Counted from the stretch's first letter, positions 16,491 through 24,253 are shown. The stretch: DNA of 64,000 nucleotides from Loktanella sp. M215 (GCF_021735925.1 NZ_WMEA01000001.1:1580001-1644000); one strand, 5' to 3'. Made by a program: numbers and translations. The notes: generated by a model from the letters alone, not told the origin.

Positions 16491-16527
16491 GACTAAGTGT
16501 CTGAGATCGCTGGCTGGGGTGGTAGGA
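16491..16527 (+). other. Attachment core, left copy (attL-like)
   Basis: A 37-bp sequence, GACTAAGTGTCTGAGATCGC followed by TGGCTGGGGTGGTAGGA. It is identical to 30058-30094 in direct orientation and to 23567-23603 in inverted orientation. The second part is the 3' end of tRNA-Gln, as expected of an integrase site. Confidence 0.85.
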
Positions 16528-16812
16528 ACCCCTGCCTTTCGATCACCTTCATCGCCTTACTCTACCAAGGCCCAGAAGTGGGGCATTTACGGGGGCCTTT
16601 TCGTATCCTGGGCTCAGGTCACCCATGACCAAGCTGCCACCTTTCGGGGGGCTTCTGGTGCTCTCTGCGGGATACTCAGGTGAGGACTAGTCTGATGCCG
16701 GAAGAAGTAGTGGAGCTAGGCCCCCGCCCGAACACCCCTGAGGCCCTGATGGTGGGGAGTGTGGGTGGGTGGTCAGCTGATGAGTGCTGTGTGGGTGGGG
16801 ATAGAGGGGGGA

Positions 16813-16835
16813 GGTAATAGGTATAAGTAATGGAT
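16813..16835 (+). repeat. 23-bp conserved motif, copy 1
   Basis: Contains TAATAGGTATAAGTAATGGA, with GTAATAGG and GTAATGG as a direct repeat 13 bp apart. The same 23 bp occur in all four arms of the island although arms A and B otherwise differ. Function unknown; origin, operator or integrase accessory site are options. Confidence 0.8.
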
Positions 16836-16878
16836 GAGAAGGAAGAAGAAGGAAGAGGAGGACTGAGGGAGAGGGAGA

Positions 16879-17253
16879 TTAGGGTGGGGGGGGGTGTGTG
16901 ATTAGGTGAAGGGGGTGGTGATGGGATCCGGGGGGATGACCAAGAATGATCACAAGGTTAGCGAGAACCTATTGACTGAGTCTTCAGTGCTGTGTCGGAG
17001 CGCGATGGCTTAAAGAGACCTGAAGCCGAGCATTAATTGACCCTTCATTTGCCAGCATCATCAATGTGCGACAAACTTAAGCATTTCATGTCGCAGAGCT
17101 GCGCATTCAACATCTTCATCCTTAGTCAAAATGTGTTATCTTGATAGCGAGTAATTAGATAGAGCAGGTCGAACGTTGGCAGTACTGTGCGATAAGAAAT
17201 TTCGACGAACGTCAGTTATTGCTATTGAAGCGAGTTGTGTGAATGAGTGCTAA
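16879..17253. other. Gene-free AT-rich stretch inside unit A
   Basis: Starts with a G-run and purine-rich DNA continuing from arm A, then becomes AT-rich. I see no open frame with a ribosome-binding site and no RNA signature. It lies downstream of the convergent end of the NERD gene, so any terminator for that gene would be here, but no clear hairpin was recognised. Confidence 0.45.
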
Positions 17254-18252
17254 TCAGCCCCGTACCATTCTAACAATTCGTGAAAGCTCAATACTTTCCG
17301 GCTGTTTTTGGCCAGCCGCATGAAACAAAACACTATCGCGAGACGAAATGGGAATCGATTCGTACGGCTCTGATAAGGAAATTAAGGGTGATGAGCCAAG
17401 CAAGGCAGCAAAGAACAGGAATAGCTTATTTCGCTTGCACTTTACGGCGATGGTTCTGCCACTCGCCAATTCTTTGAGCGAAAATGACTGCCCGTTTGCA
17501 CGAAGGTATCTCAGGTCGCCTGAAAGAACGCGGCCACCGTAGAGCTCCAGCTTGTCGAAGGTCTCAAGGTGCGAAACGGCATGGGTTGCTGCATCAAAAT
17601 CATGAGTAGGAATAGCACTGAAGAAGCCATCTGCGGCGATCTGGCCGGCTTCCCGTTCGAGGCATAGCTCCAGTACAGACATCATGAAACGCTCACCGAA
17701 CCCCGACGCCTTCTGATGGCTTAAGAACTTTTCCAGCTCGTGATGCATAATTATTTCATCGCGGTTTGCTATCTCAAGTGGTATTCTGACATTTCTATTC
17801 CATAGTATCACTCGGCTTATTCGAGCTTTTGGAACACGAATACCCTTCGATTCCAAGAATGCACAAAGACTGTCAAGCTTCTTCTGATTTTTTTGCAGCG
17901 GATCTTCGTGAGAGATCTGTTGACCATTGCGCCGCTCTTGAACCCAAGAAGATCCGGACAGACGCACTGAGCCAGACCAAGCTTTGATTTCGATTGCACT
18001 AATCTGTTTGTGAGAGACAACTATCAGGTCAATTTCGTAGCGGTCTCGCCATGGCGAAGAAACATTGGACGGGACACGCTTCGAATGGAAGATACTCGCC
18101 GATTTCCAACTTAGGTGGTTCGAGACCATCGACCGGAGCGCGATTTCCGCGTCTCTGCCTGCGATGACATCACCTAGTTCGGGTTCTGCCTTAATCGAGA
18201 CAATGTCACGCCAAACCTCTAATCTCGAAATATCCTTAACCCTTTGCGCCAT
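17254..18252 (-). CDS. NERD-domain nuclease-related protein
   Basis: About 332 residues. N-terminal NERD domain (residues about 28-150): GRDAE at 32-36, then YEIDLIVVSHKQISAIEIKA with D75, E88 and K90, matching the D...ExK core of restriction-like nucleases, and the following SGSVRLSG strand. The C-terminal 150 residues show no domain I recognise; a stretch KLFLFFAALLGSSPLISL is hydrophobic. NERD proteins are often found in mobile and defence contexts. GC content is clearly lower than the chromosome. It is in the same direction as the helicase and integrase genes but separated from the helicase by a probable terminator and about 300 bp. Confidence 0.78.
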   Translation of the reverse strand: MAQRVKDISRLEVWRDIVSIKAEPELGDVIAGRDAEIALRSMVSNHLSWKSASIFHSKRVPSNVSSPWRDRYEIDLIVVSHKQISAIEIKAWSGSVRLSGSSWVQERRNGQQISHEDPLQKNQKKLDSLCAFLESKGIRVPKARISRVILWNRNVRIPLEIANRDEIIMHHELEKFLSHQKASGFGERFMMSVLELCLEREAGQIAADGFFSAIPTHDFDAATHAVSHLETFDKLELYGGRVLSGDLRYLRANGQSFSLKELASGRTIAVKCKRNKLFLFFAALLGSSPLISLSEPYESIPISSRDSVLFHAAGQKQPESIELSRIVRMVRG

Positions 18253-18558
18253 TTGTAACTCTTTGCTTTATCTCAGATTATTTAGCAGCAGAGTATCTAT
18301 AGTTCAAGCTTCTTGGAGGTGATCGAGCCAATTCGCCACAATCTACGCGGTAACTTAAGTGCGACCGACTGCAGAGCGCATTGCATTTTCACGGCCGCTG
18401 GGACTGAGCATAATCTTAAAAACCTTAGCCTAACGGCTTTAACTGACAACAGGTCTCAGTTTTTCGAAAGTGCGGATGATCGAACGAACACAGCTCAACA
18501 GCTACGATAAAACTTAAATACCAAGTATGTAAGCTGACACCCAAAGCTGTGTGCCGGC
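18253..18558. other. Gene-free stretch upstream of the NERD gene
   Basis: AT-rich DNA of about 300 bp. No credible coding frame. It presumably carries the promoter for the NERD gene, but I could not single out a -35/-10 pair with confidence. Confidence 0.4.
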
Positions 18559-18618
18559 AAAAAAAAAATAAATGAGCGAGCCCCCCGCCCGAACACCCCG
18601 AAGGATGCCCGGACGGGG
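18559..18618 (-). terminator. Probable Rho-independent terminator of the helicase gene
   Basis: On the minus strand a GC hairpin with a TTCG loop (stem CCCCGTCCGGGCATCC against GGGTGTTCGGGCGGGG, several G-U pairs, about 18583-18618) is followed, after a 12-nt spacer, by a run of about ten T residues. It starts just after the helicase stop at 18631. The spacer before the T run is longer than ideal. Confidence 0.5.
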
Positions 18619-18630
18619 ATGAGTTCGTGG

Positions 18631-20007
18631 TTAAGCCGCTAACCCTGACAGTGATGGTTCGGTCCCGAGAATGACACGAGGCTGCGGCAGCTTGACCACA
18701 TTAGACTTCGGTCGTTCGCAGTAGCCCTGTTTTGCATAGAGGACGACTTCCTTCCGGGCGCGTGTGATTGCCGTGTACAGCATTCTTTTATGCTGCACTG
18801 GCGACAGCCATTCCGGTCGTTTGGCGACAGTGTCGGTGTCAATGTAAATTGTGTCCACGGATCGCCCTTGGGACCTGTGGACTGTCGCCAGCGCAGAGAG
18901 TTCGAATTCCTGCGGCAACTCGAGCCAGTCAAGAATGCGAAGGCATTGATTTCGGTTAAGCTTTCTATCGCGGAGACAGGACCGAACTTTCCTTGCCAAC
19001 CGTTTGCTTTCCTTAGGATCTTCTAGGATGAAGGCAACTTCTCCCCTCTCGACGAAGGCCAACGAGAACCCGGTCAATTCGAGCGTCCCGCACTTACTTA
19101 GGCACGCCGGAACGTCATTTAGGGTGTGCGTACACTCGGCGATATGCTGGATCGTAAGCTCGTCGCCGTTCCGGAATAGGTCGTCGGTTTTCTTGCTCAT
19201 CACGATATCCCCCGCGCGCAGGCGATCATCGTCAGTCTGTCGCACCTTCCCCCGGAGATGGAGGAGCGTGGCATTGTCGGACGCCACGGCTAGCAAACTG
19301 TCGCCGTTTTTGTAGGCAGCAGTGAGGTCATCCATCCACTGCGTAACTTTGACGACCGACACATCCGCCAACCCGTACAGGCAGGGAAGCTCATCGTTCG
19401 GTCGCGTGTCGATTGTCTGACGCAGGCGCTCACCAAGCTTGAATATTTCGCTGTTACGGGAGAACCGAAGGCTTTCTTGCAGCGTGATGGTCTTAAAGCC
19501 TTGATCCATGATGACTTCTTTATCGCCGATGGGTGGAAGCTGGTATGGATCACCGCTGTACACGACTGGCAAGTCGAACACCGTGGCATAGTCCTCGACC
19601 GCGTGGAATAAGAACGAGCCGACCATGGAGAACTCATCCACGACAATGATGTCGATGTCGGGAAACCATGCACGAGTTGCCCCTTCCGCATCCGCGAATT
19701 GCCGGCTGGCTTCCTTCGCAGGTTTGTAGGTGTCGACATCGTTAGCGTCTTCGTCCCTGAACTGCCGCCATCCGATAGCGCGGTGGATTGTGGCGACGTG
19801 GTGACGCTTAGCCGTCAGCTCCTGCTGCAGCACGGCGCAGGCTTGGTGTGTCGGGGCCAAGAATAGCGCCTTGCGCTCGGCGACCGAGTTCGCGATCGCA
19901 AAGGTCTTACCCGACCCGGCTCGGCCAGAAACGACCAGCCGGTCGCCTCCTCGCATCGCCTGGATTTCGCGCTTAACGTTCTGCTGTTCTTCGTTGAGTG
20001 TGTGCAT
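18631..20007 (-). CDS. SF1 DNA helicase, RecD2/Dda-like
   Basis: ATP-dependent helicase of about 458 residues. Walker A VVSGRAGSGKTFAIA near residue 25, motif Ia FLAPTHQACAVL, Walker B IIVVDEFSMVG, motif III VVYSGDPYQLPPIG, and C-terminal motifs VHRSQGRSVDTIYID and LYTAITRARKEVVLY, in the order of SF1 helicases of the RecD2/Dda group. The start MHTLNEEQQNV at 20007 has GAAAGG at proper spacing; longer upstream frames lack one. It lies downstream of the integrase and a small gene on the same strand. A role in replication or processing of the mobile element, paired with the polymerase of unit B, is inferred. Confidence 0.88.
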   Translation of the reverse strand: MHTLNEEQQNVKREIQAMRGGDRLVVSGRAGSGKTFAIANSVAERKALFLAPTHQACAVLQQELTAKRHHVATIHRAIGWRQFRDEDANDVDTYKPAKEASRQFADAEGATRAWFPDIDIIVVDEFSMVGSFLFHAVEDYATVFDLPVVYSGDPYQLPPIGDKEVIMDQGFKTITLQESLRFSRNSEIFKLGERLRQTIDTRPNDELPCLYGLADVSVVKVTQWMDDLTAAYKNGDSLLAVASDNATLLHLRGKVRQTDDDRLRAGDIVMSKKTDDLFRNGDELTIQHIAECTHTLNDVPACLSKCGTLELTGFSLAFVERGEVAFILEDPKESKRLARKVRSCLRDRKLNRNQCLRILDWLELPQEFELSALATVHRSQGRSVDTIYIDTDTVAKRPEWLSPVQHKRMLYTAITRARKEVVLYAKQGYCERPKSNVVKLPQPRVILGTEPSLSGLAA

Positions 20008-20265
20008 GTCTAATACCTTTCGCCAGCGCTGACGGCCACGGTGGGCGGTCACGCTGAACCATAAATTGGGGGTGAGATTGGGTGGGGTCGGACCCCGGTG
20101 TGGGGTCAGGATCACGACAGCGAATTTCGCGTTGTGATAGCTTTAACGCGCCCTATCTCTAACCCACTGTTATAATAAGATAACAATCTGGGCGTGTGTG
20201 GGGCATTTAGACGTGACTCTGGGATCCCGCCCGGCCCTCCGAAAGGAGCTCCGGACAGGACAGTG

Positions 20266-20457
20266 TTATGGTTTTTCCGAGCTCGGTGGGCCCATGGTGA
20301 CGAGATAGTCGGCCAGCCACTTCCAGTAGTAGGCAGCGCTGATGAAGCCTTGATCCTGAGCGGCAAGATCTTCTGCTTCAGCCCGAGAAAGGCCGCCATC
20401 GTATTGGGCGATTGCGGCTCTCTCTTCGAACTCCTCGATGTTGGGCGGCACCATCAT
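20266..20457 (-). CDS. Small protein coupled to the integrase gene
   Basis: 63 residues, beginning MMVPPNIEEFEERAAIAQYD and continuing GGLSRAEAEDLAAQDQGF. It starts inside the stop of the integrase gene (ATGA overlap at 20454-20457), which supports real coupled translation. Acidic, no membrane segment. The EFEERAAI-YDGGL-RAEAE pattern resembles small hypothetical proteins of rhodobacterial prophages and islands. Function unknown; it might act with the integrase or helicase. The 250 bp that follow before the helicase start contain no further gene, only one GGGGCATTT sequence also seen in the arms. Confidence 0.6.
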   Translation of the reverse strand: MMVPPNIEEFEERAAIAQYDGGLSRAEAEDLAAQDQGFISAAYYWKWLADYLVTMGPPSSEKP

Positions 20458-21740
20458 GCCGGAAGCCGGATCTGGTCTACGATGCCCCGCTTCTGCTCAT
20501 CACTGATGCCAGCAGAGTAGATGCTGTACGTGATGCCATTCTCGGAGCGGGCTGACTTGTGGCCCACGATGCTGGCCGTGAAGTGCTCAGGAACACCGGT
20601 TCGCTCGCATTGAGTGATGAACCACTTGCGTGTCGAGTGGAAAACCAGCCCCGGCCTCTCCATGCCGGACGCGACCCTGATCTTGGCAAAGCGCTTGGTG
20701 ATGTCGTTCACCGTGAGATCAGGGAATAGCGGTCCTGACGGGGGCAGATGCGAGAGAACCCCTTCAAGCCCCGCGTGGACCGGAACCATTCGTTCTGCTG
20801 CATCTGTCTTCAGCATCCGCAGTCGGTTCGGACGGACATGGAAGAATTGACCGAGGTTGCCCTTGGCCACGAGGTCCTCCCTGAGCAAGCCAGCGGCTTC
20901 GCCAGCTCTCATGCCCGACAGCAGGCACACCAGAATCACCTTGCCGATTTCCGGATCGTTCAGGCAAACCAGTTGCGATGCTTCCTTGTCGGACGGCACA
21001 GCGTAGGGCTGGTATCGCACCTTTGCGTCGAAGCGGACTGAGGTAAAAGGATTTGCCTCCAGTTCCCCCTCGTAGACGCACCAGTGAAGCCAGTGGTTCA
21101 CTTGTGACCAGATGCGCCGCTGAGTACGCCCCGTGATCCGGGCAGCCCCCATTTTAGACCAGTCCACCGCCTCGGCCAGCGACATGCCCCTCGTCCGCTC
21201 CGACTTGCCGATATTGGGGCTCAGTTGGGCAATCAGGGACAAGAAACCCCGCCCTTCGTCACGACCTAACTCTACGAGCTTCTTCCCCCCATAGATCGAC
21301 TGGAAGAGTTCCACGGAGTAACGAACGCTCTTGAACCCACCGGGTCGTAGTTCGTTCTGTCGGAGCATCAGATACTGACGGCTCGCCTGTTCCACCGTCA
21401 GCGATGACTGCCGCTTCACCTGATACCGGACCGGCTCTGAGTGCTGCAGGGTGGTGCGAAGCCGGGCAAGAGCCACCTCGGACCGGGTTGACCAATCAGC
21501 GCCATCACCGCTGGCCGTCTGCGGAAGGACTGCGGCACCCTCCAGGACCTGTCTGAGGGTTTCCTCGTAGCGCGTATTTACCTCCGCAGCCCTCTGATGG
21601 GCAACTTTGGCGTCACTGGTCTTCAGGGATTGCTTGAGGGCCTGCTGACCGAGAAGGACGGCAACGTCTTTGGGGTAGTTACGCCGATAAAGCCAAGTCT
21701 GACCTTTCAGGTAGGCATAGCGAATTGTAGCAGAAGACAT
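20454..21740 (-). CDS. int: Tyrosine recombinase / integrase
   Basis: Site-specific recombinase of 428 residues that very likely acts on the tRNA-Gln attachment sites of this island. N-terminal region TWLYRRNYPKDVAVLLG is the DUF6538-type segment found in alphaproteobacterial integrases; the SAM-like core-binding domain spans about 115-230. The catalytic domain shows R278 in SGMRAGEAAG, K311, H368 and R371 in HSTRKWF, H394 in GHKS and a tyrosine at Y405 or Y408 in ITYSIYS. The start has a strong GGAGAGG. It is the only recombinase in the window. Unusually it sits in the middle of the island, not beside either end. Confidence 0.93.
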   Translation of the reverse strand: MSSATIRYAYLKGQTWLYRRNYPKDVAVLLGQQALKQSLKTSDAKVAHQRAAEVNTRYEETLRQVLEGAAVLPQTASGDGADWSTRSEVALARLRTTLQHSEPVRYQVKRQSSLTVEQASRQYLMLRQNELRPGGFKSVRYSVELFQSIYGGKKLVELGRDEGRGFLSLIAQLSPNIGKSERTRGMSLAEAVDWSKMGAARITGRTQRRIWSQVNHWLHWCVYEGELEANPFTSVRFDAKVRYQPYAVPSDKEASQLVCLNDPEIGKVILVCLLSGMRAGEAAGLLREDLVAKGNLGQFFHVRPNRLRMLKTDAAERMVPVHAGLEGVLSHLPPSGPLFPDLTVNDITKRFAKIRVASGMERPGLVFHSTRKWFITQCERTGVPEHFTASIVGHKSARSENGITYSIYSAGISDEQKRGIVDQIRLPA

Positions 21741-21795
21741 GGGTCCTCTCCTTTCATTTGTTTTTGAGATTTTGGGGTTTGGTTGTTGGTCAGCC

Positions 21796-21987
21796 TTAAG
21801 AACGGCTGTGGACGCGCAGGATCAGCTCGAAGGGAGGTTCGCCATAAGCGCCTTCCAGTGGCCCGGAGATTGAATACCCCGTGGCGCAGTCGTCGTAGAC
21901 TTCGGAAATACGGAACAAGTGTTCAGGCCAGTCTTCACCAGCCCGAATGACAACAACGTCGTCTTCTTTGAGGTCGAACATATCCAT
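21796..21987 (-). CDS. Small acidic protein upstream of integrase
   Basis: 63 residues: MDMFDLKEDDVVVIRAGEDW, then PEHLFRISEVYDDCATGYSI and a C-terminus FELILRVHSRS. No named family known to me; similar short proteins with WPxHxFRI-EVYDDCxTG occur in phage-like regions. An AGGAGG sequence inside the end of the preceding gene serves as ribosome-binding site (2 bp gap). It precedes the integrase by 55 bp on the same strand. An excisionase or regulatory role is only a guess. Confidence 0.55.
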   Translation of the reverse strand: MDMFDLKEDDVVVIRAGEDWPEHLFRISEVYDDCATGYSISGPLEGAYGEPPFELILRVHSRS

Positions 21988-21989
21988 CC

Positions 21990-22220
21990 TCAGCCCCTCC
22001 TGAAAATGAGATCAGTCAGGACCGCTCCGAGGACGAAGCTCAGGGGCACAGGGAAGGCTACCGCCAGAACGAAGTCAGGCATGAGGGCCAAGACGATCAG
22101 GACGATCGCCAGTGTCCGAGGCAGGACGAGGTTGAGGTTGAACCTCTTTCTAAGCGTGTGGGAAAGGGCCAGCCGGGAGCTGACCCCAGCTGCGGCAAGC
22201 AGCGTGAAGGTGGTAAGCAT
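21990..22220 (-). CDS. Small membrane protein of unknown function
   Basis: 76 residues with two hydrophobic segments (MLTTFTLLAAAGV at the start; LAIVLIVLALMPDFVLAVAF and PLSFVLGAVLTDLIF later) separated by a basic stretch HTLRKRFNLN. First gene of the minus-strand integrase operon, directly before the 63-residue protein. The region 22221-22324 between it and the next plus-strand gene is AT-rich and probably holds divergent promoters. No family is recognised. Confidence 0.5.
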   Translation of the reverse strand: MLTTFTLLAAAGVSSRLALSHTLRKRFNLNLVLPRTLAIVLIVLALMPDFVLAVAFPVPLSFVLGAVLTDLIFRRG

Positions 22221-22324
22221 CTATAAGTCTCCATGAAGGTTTCTTATATAGATGCTTGTATTTCTTCAGTTTTTTTCGTTAGATGCGGCAATGTAAAATC
22301 AGTGATATTTTAATGGAGTTTTAG

Positions 22325-22609
22325 GTGGCTCAATTTACGCAGGCCGAACTTGAGTTGATATTAGGGATCGCCAAGGCCAAGGGCAGAGATGGAAATCCCT
22401 TTAGCTTTAAGGGATTGTCAGAGAAGCTTGAGAGTAACGGGCGAACAAAAACAGAAATGCAGGTTTACGCTCGAGAACTTGGAGGCAGAATTAAAGCGTC
22501 AGTGGAAGATCACTCTGATCTTCAATTGAATTTCAGGATTACTCATTACTACCCTGATGGCAAGGCTATGGAGACTAGTAGCGGCAGCATTTCCTATACT
22601 CTGACCTGA
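22325..22609 (+). CDS. Hypothetical protein of unit A
   Basis: 94 residues, GTG start preceded by TTTTAG, with a weak ribosome-binding site. Begins MAQFTQAELELILGIAKAKG, then GLSEKLESNGRTKTEMQVYA, and ends in a beta-like part LNFRITHYYPDG and SSGSISYTLT. Amphipathic helices in the first half could form a helix-turn-helix, but no signature is clear. AT-rich, like its neighbours. It is the only plus-strand gene in unit A and is divergent from the integrase operon. Function unknown. Confidence 0.45.
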   Translation: MAQFTQAELELILGIAKAKGRDGNPFSFKGLSEKLESNGRTKTEMQVYARELGGRIKASVEDHSDLQLNFRITHYYPDGKAMETSSGSISYTLT

Positions 22610-22663
22610 CAAAGACAATTATGATCTTATGGATCTAGCGATACCAAATATATGCATTTCTTT

Positions 22664-23047
22664 TTATGATCCTGAAGCGGCGCATGAGCCAACCCATTCA
22701 GCAAGCTTAGCCCCCCATTGCTGTCCTGTTGCCTTAACATCAACCGTGTAACCAGTTGCATTTTCGTTATAATATGCGATTGCGTACGTTATTCGATGGT
22801 CCCCCTGAGCATAAAGCTGCATTTCCATTCCTGTAGGGGTTGGGAGTGTATCAAAATTCATTACAGAATTGACAATCGTTCCGGCTGCTTCCTTTTCTTT
22901 TCGCACACAGTAGGTCGCCAATGGAATTTTTCCTGATGACGAAAATGAGGCTATAGTTTGGCTATTCGCAACATCACTGGGCGTGGAGCAGCCAGTAACA
23001 GCGAAGGTTAGCAATGCCATGCCGCTAAGATATAGTTTTCTTGACAA
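22664..23047 (-). CDS. Small lipoprotein
   Basis: About 127 residues with a lipoprotein signal: LSRKLYLSGMALLTFAVTGC, lipobox VTGC. I prefer the TTG start at 23047 because AAGGGA lies 7 nt upstream; TTG 23053 would be too close. The mature part has TYCVRKEKEAAGTIVNSVMN and a Cys near the C-terminus (VGSCAASGS). No known family. Likely exported and anchored in the outer or inner membrane. Convergent with the preceding hypothetical gene; its upstream region is the polypyrimidine inner end of arm A. Confidence 0.55.
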   Translation of the reverse strand: MSRKLYLSGMALLTFAVTGCSTPSDVANSQTIASFSSSGKIPLATYCVRKEKEAAGTIVNSVMNFDTLPTPTGMEMQLYAQGDHRITYAIAYYNENATGYTVDVKATGQQWGAKLAEWVGSCAASGS

Positions 23048-23258
23048 GATCAAATCCCTTAATGTCTATTGTGGAAAAGTGTAGGTTACCTATCTGCTGA
23101 AAGTAAGCCTTATTTGGCACCTTGACTCTAAAAAATATGGAGCTATTGCGTATTTTTTTTTTTTGGCTCAGTATGTCAATTAAGATCACCCCCCCTAGTT
23201 CCCCCCCCATCTCCCTCTCCCTCTCCCTCAGTCCTCCTCTTCCTTCTTCTTCCTTCTC

Positions 23259-23281
23259 ATCCATTACTTATACCTATTACC
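23259..23281 (-). repeat. 23-bp conserved motif, copy 2
   Basis: Minus-strand copy of the motif containing TAATAGGTATAAGTAATGGA, inside the right arm A. Confidence 0.8.
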
Positions 23282-23566
23282 TCCCCCCTCTATCCCCACC
23301 CACACAGCACTCATCAGCTGACCACCCACCCACACTCCCCACCATCAGGGCCTCAGGGGTGTTCGGGCGGGGGCCTAGCTCCACTACTTCTTCCGGCATC
23401 AGACTAGTCCTCACCTGAGTATCCCGCAGAGAGCACCAGAAGCCCCCCGAAAGGTGGCAGCTTGGTCATGGGTGACCTGAGCCCAGGATACGAAAAGGCC
23501 CCCGTAAATGCCCCACTTCTGGGCCTTGGTAGAGTAAGGCGATGAAGGTGATCGAAAGGCAGGGGT

Positions 23567-23603
23567 TCCTACCACCCCAGCCAGCGATCTCAGACACTTA
23601 GTC
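23567..23603 (-). other. Attachment core, middle inverted copy (attP-like junction)
   Basis: The 37-bp core in inverted orientation relative to the two outer copies. It is the only copy that has a full arm A on the tRNA-like side and a full arm B on the other, so it has the layout of an uncut attP site. It belongs to both inverted-repeat pairs at once. Confidence 0.85.
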
Positions 23604-23798
23604 CCTTGGGTCGGACGGCCTCACTAGGGCCAGAAATGCCCCGGATAGTGCCCCCGTGTGGGCTTACCCACCGTCTTCCTATAAGCTCGCTTGTTCAGGG
23701 GCTACAGGACGTGGCCAGGCCTACCCTGAGGGCTTCTCCTACCATCCCTGTTACTACGCCCTCATAGGGAGGTCATCTCTCTAGGGAGGGGAGATCTA

Positions 23799-23821
23799 GG
23801 TAATAGGTATAAGTAATGGAT
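23799..23821 (+). repeat. 23-bp conserved motif, copy 3
   Basis: Plus-strand copy containing TAATAGGTATAAGTAATGGA, 157 bp upstream of the ATG of the truncated polymerase copy and about 430 bp upstream of the defence genes. Confidence 0.8.
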
Positions 23822-23978
23822 AAGGAGAAAGAAGAAGAGAGAACAGGGTAAGCCTAGAGAGGGTCTCCTAGGGGGAAGCCCTTACAAGGTCCCTTATCCT
23901 AGGTTGCCTTCCGTGGCCTTCTGCCGTCTCCTGCTGGTCTATGATGCTGTCTCCTACCGCTCACTGCGAAAGCCTACG

Positions 23979-24173
23979 ATGACCCACCCGATCGACAACC
24001 CGAGGCACTCAAGGCCCATAGATGTGCACAGGTGGTCTGATCACCCTGAGGTTAAGGCCTTGGTGGCGGAGCTCTGGGAGGGCTACCTGCCGTGGCAGAT
24101 CACAGGGAAGAAGGAGGGGAAGGCTAAGACGGGGCCTAAGCCTAAGGCTGATCCCAAAGATTCCACCCTATGA
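23979..24173 (+). pseudogene. Truncated N-terminal copy of the element polymerase gene
   Basis: Encodes MTHPIDNPRHSRPIDVHRWS through GPKPKADPK, identical to the start of the full gene at 29682, then leaves the repeat at 24154 and ends after four foreign residues (DSTL). It is the consequence of arm B including the 5' end of the polymerase gene. Whatever promoter drives the full gene is therefore also present here and points at the hamA-like gene. An upstream TTG start (23904) is possible for both copies. Confidence 0.88.
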
Positions 24174-24253
24174 GAGCCAGTACACCAAAACTCGAAGGTA
24201 AATGAACGAAACCTTCAACTTCTACAAGTCAAAACATTAACCCAAAACTCGCC

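Larger units (their letters stand above)
16491..16878 (+). repeat. Inverted repeat A, left arm (388 bp)
   Basis: Reads as the exact reverse complement of 23216-23603, gap-free as far as I can compare by eye. Includes the 37-bp core, a GC-rich middle with GGCCCAGAAGTGGGGCATTT, the iteron-like motif at 16813-16835 and a polypurine tract near the inner end. Together the two arms enclose unit A. Confidence 0.9.
23216..23603 (-). repeat. Inverted repeat A, right arm (388 bp)
   Basis: Reverse complement of 16491-16878 with no differences seen by eye. Inner end is a polypyrimidine tract; the outer end is the middle 37-bp core. Conserved 20-mer GGCCCAGAAGTGGGGCATTT is at about 23506-23525 on the minus strand. 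Confidence 0.9.
23567..24154 (+). repeat. Inverted repeat B, left arm (588 bp)
   Basis: Reverse complement of 29507-30094, identical and gap-free by eye. Contains the core, the sequence CCGGGGCATTTCTGGCCCTA (minus strand, about 23625-23644), the 23-bp motif, six CTAG tetranucleotides within about 310 bp, and the first 58 codons of the polymerase gene counted from its ATG. Confidence 0.92.

Noticed and set aside
16511..16527. Second tRNA-Gln gene at the left core
   Set aside because: Only the last 17 bases of the tRNA are present; it is an attachment-site duplicate, not a gene.
23025..23264. Minus-strand frame starting MDEKEEEGRGG in the arm A polypurine tract
   Set aside because: It is a translation of simple-sequence DNA. 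The ATG belongs to the 23-bp motif, but the frame is not conserved in arm B, where it ends after 11 codons.
23122..23418. Proline/serine-rich plus-strand frame in arm A
   Set aside because: Low-complexity translation of the polypyrimidine strand; no ribosome-binding site.
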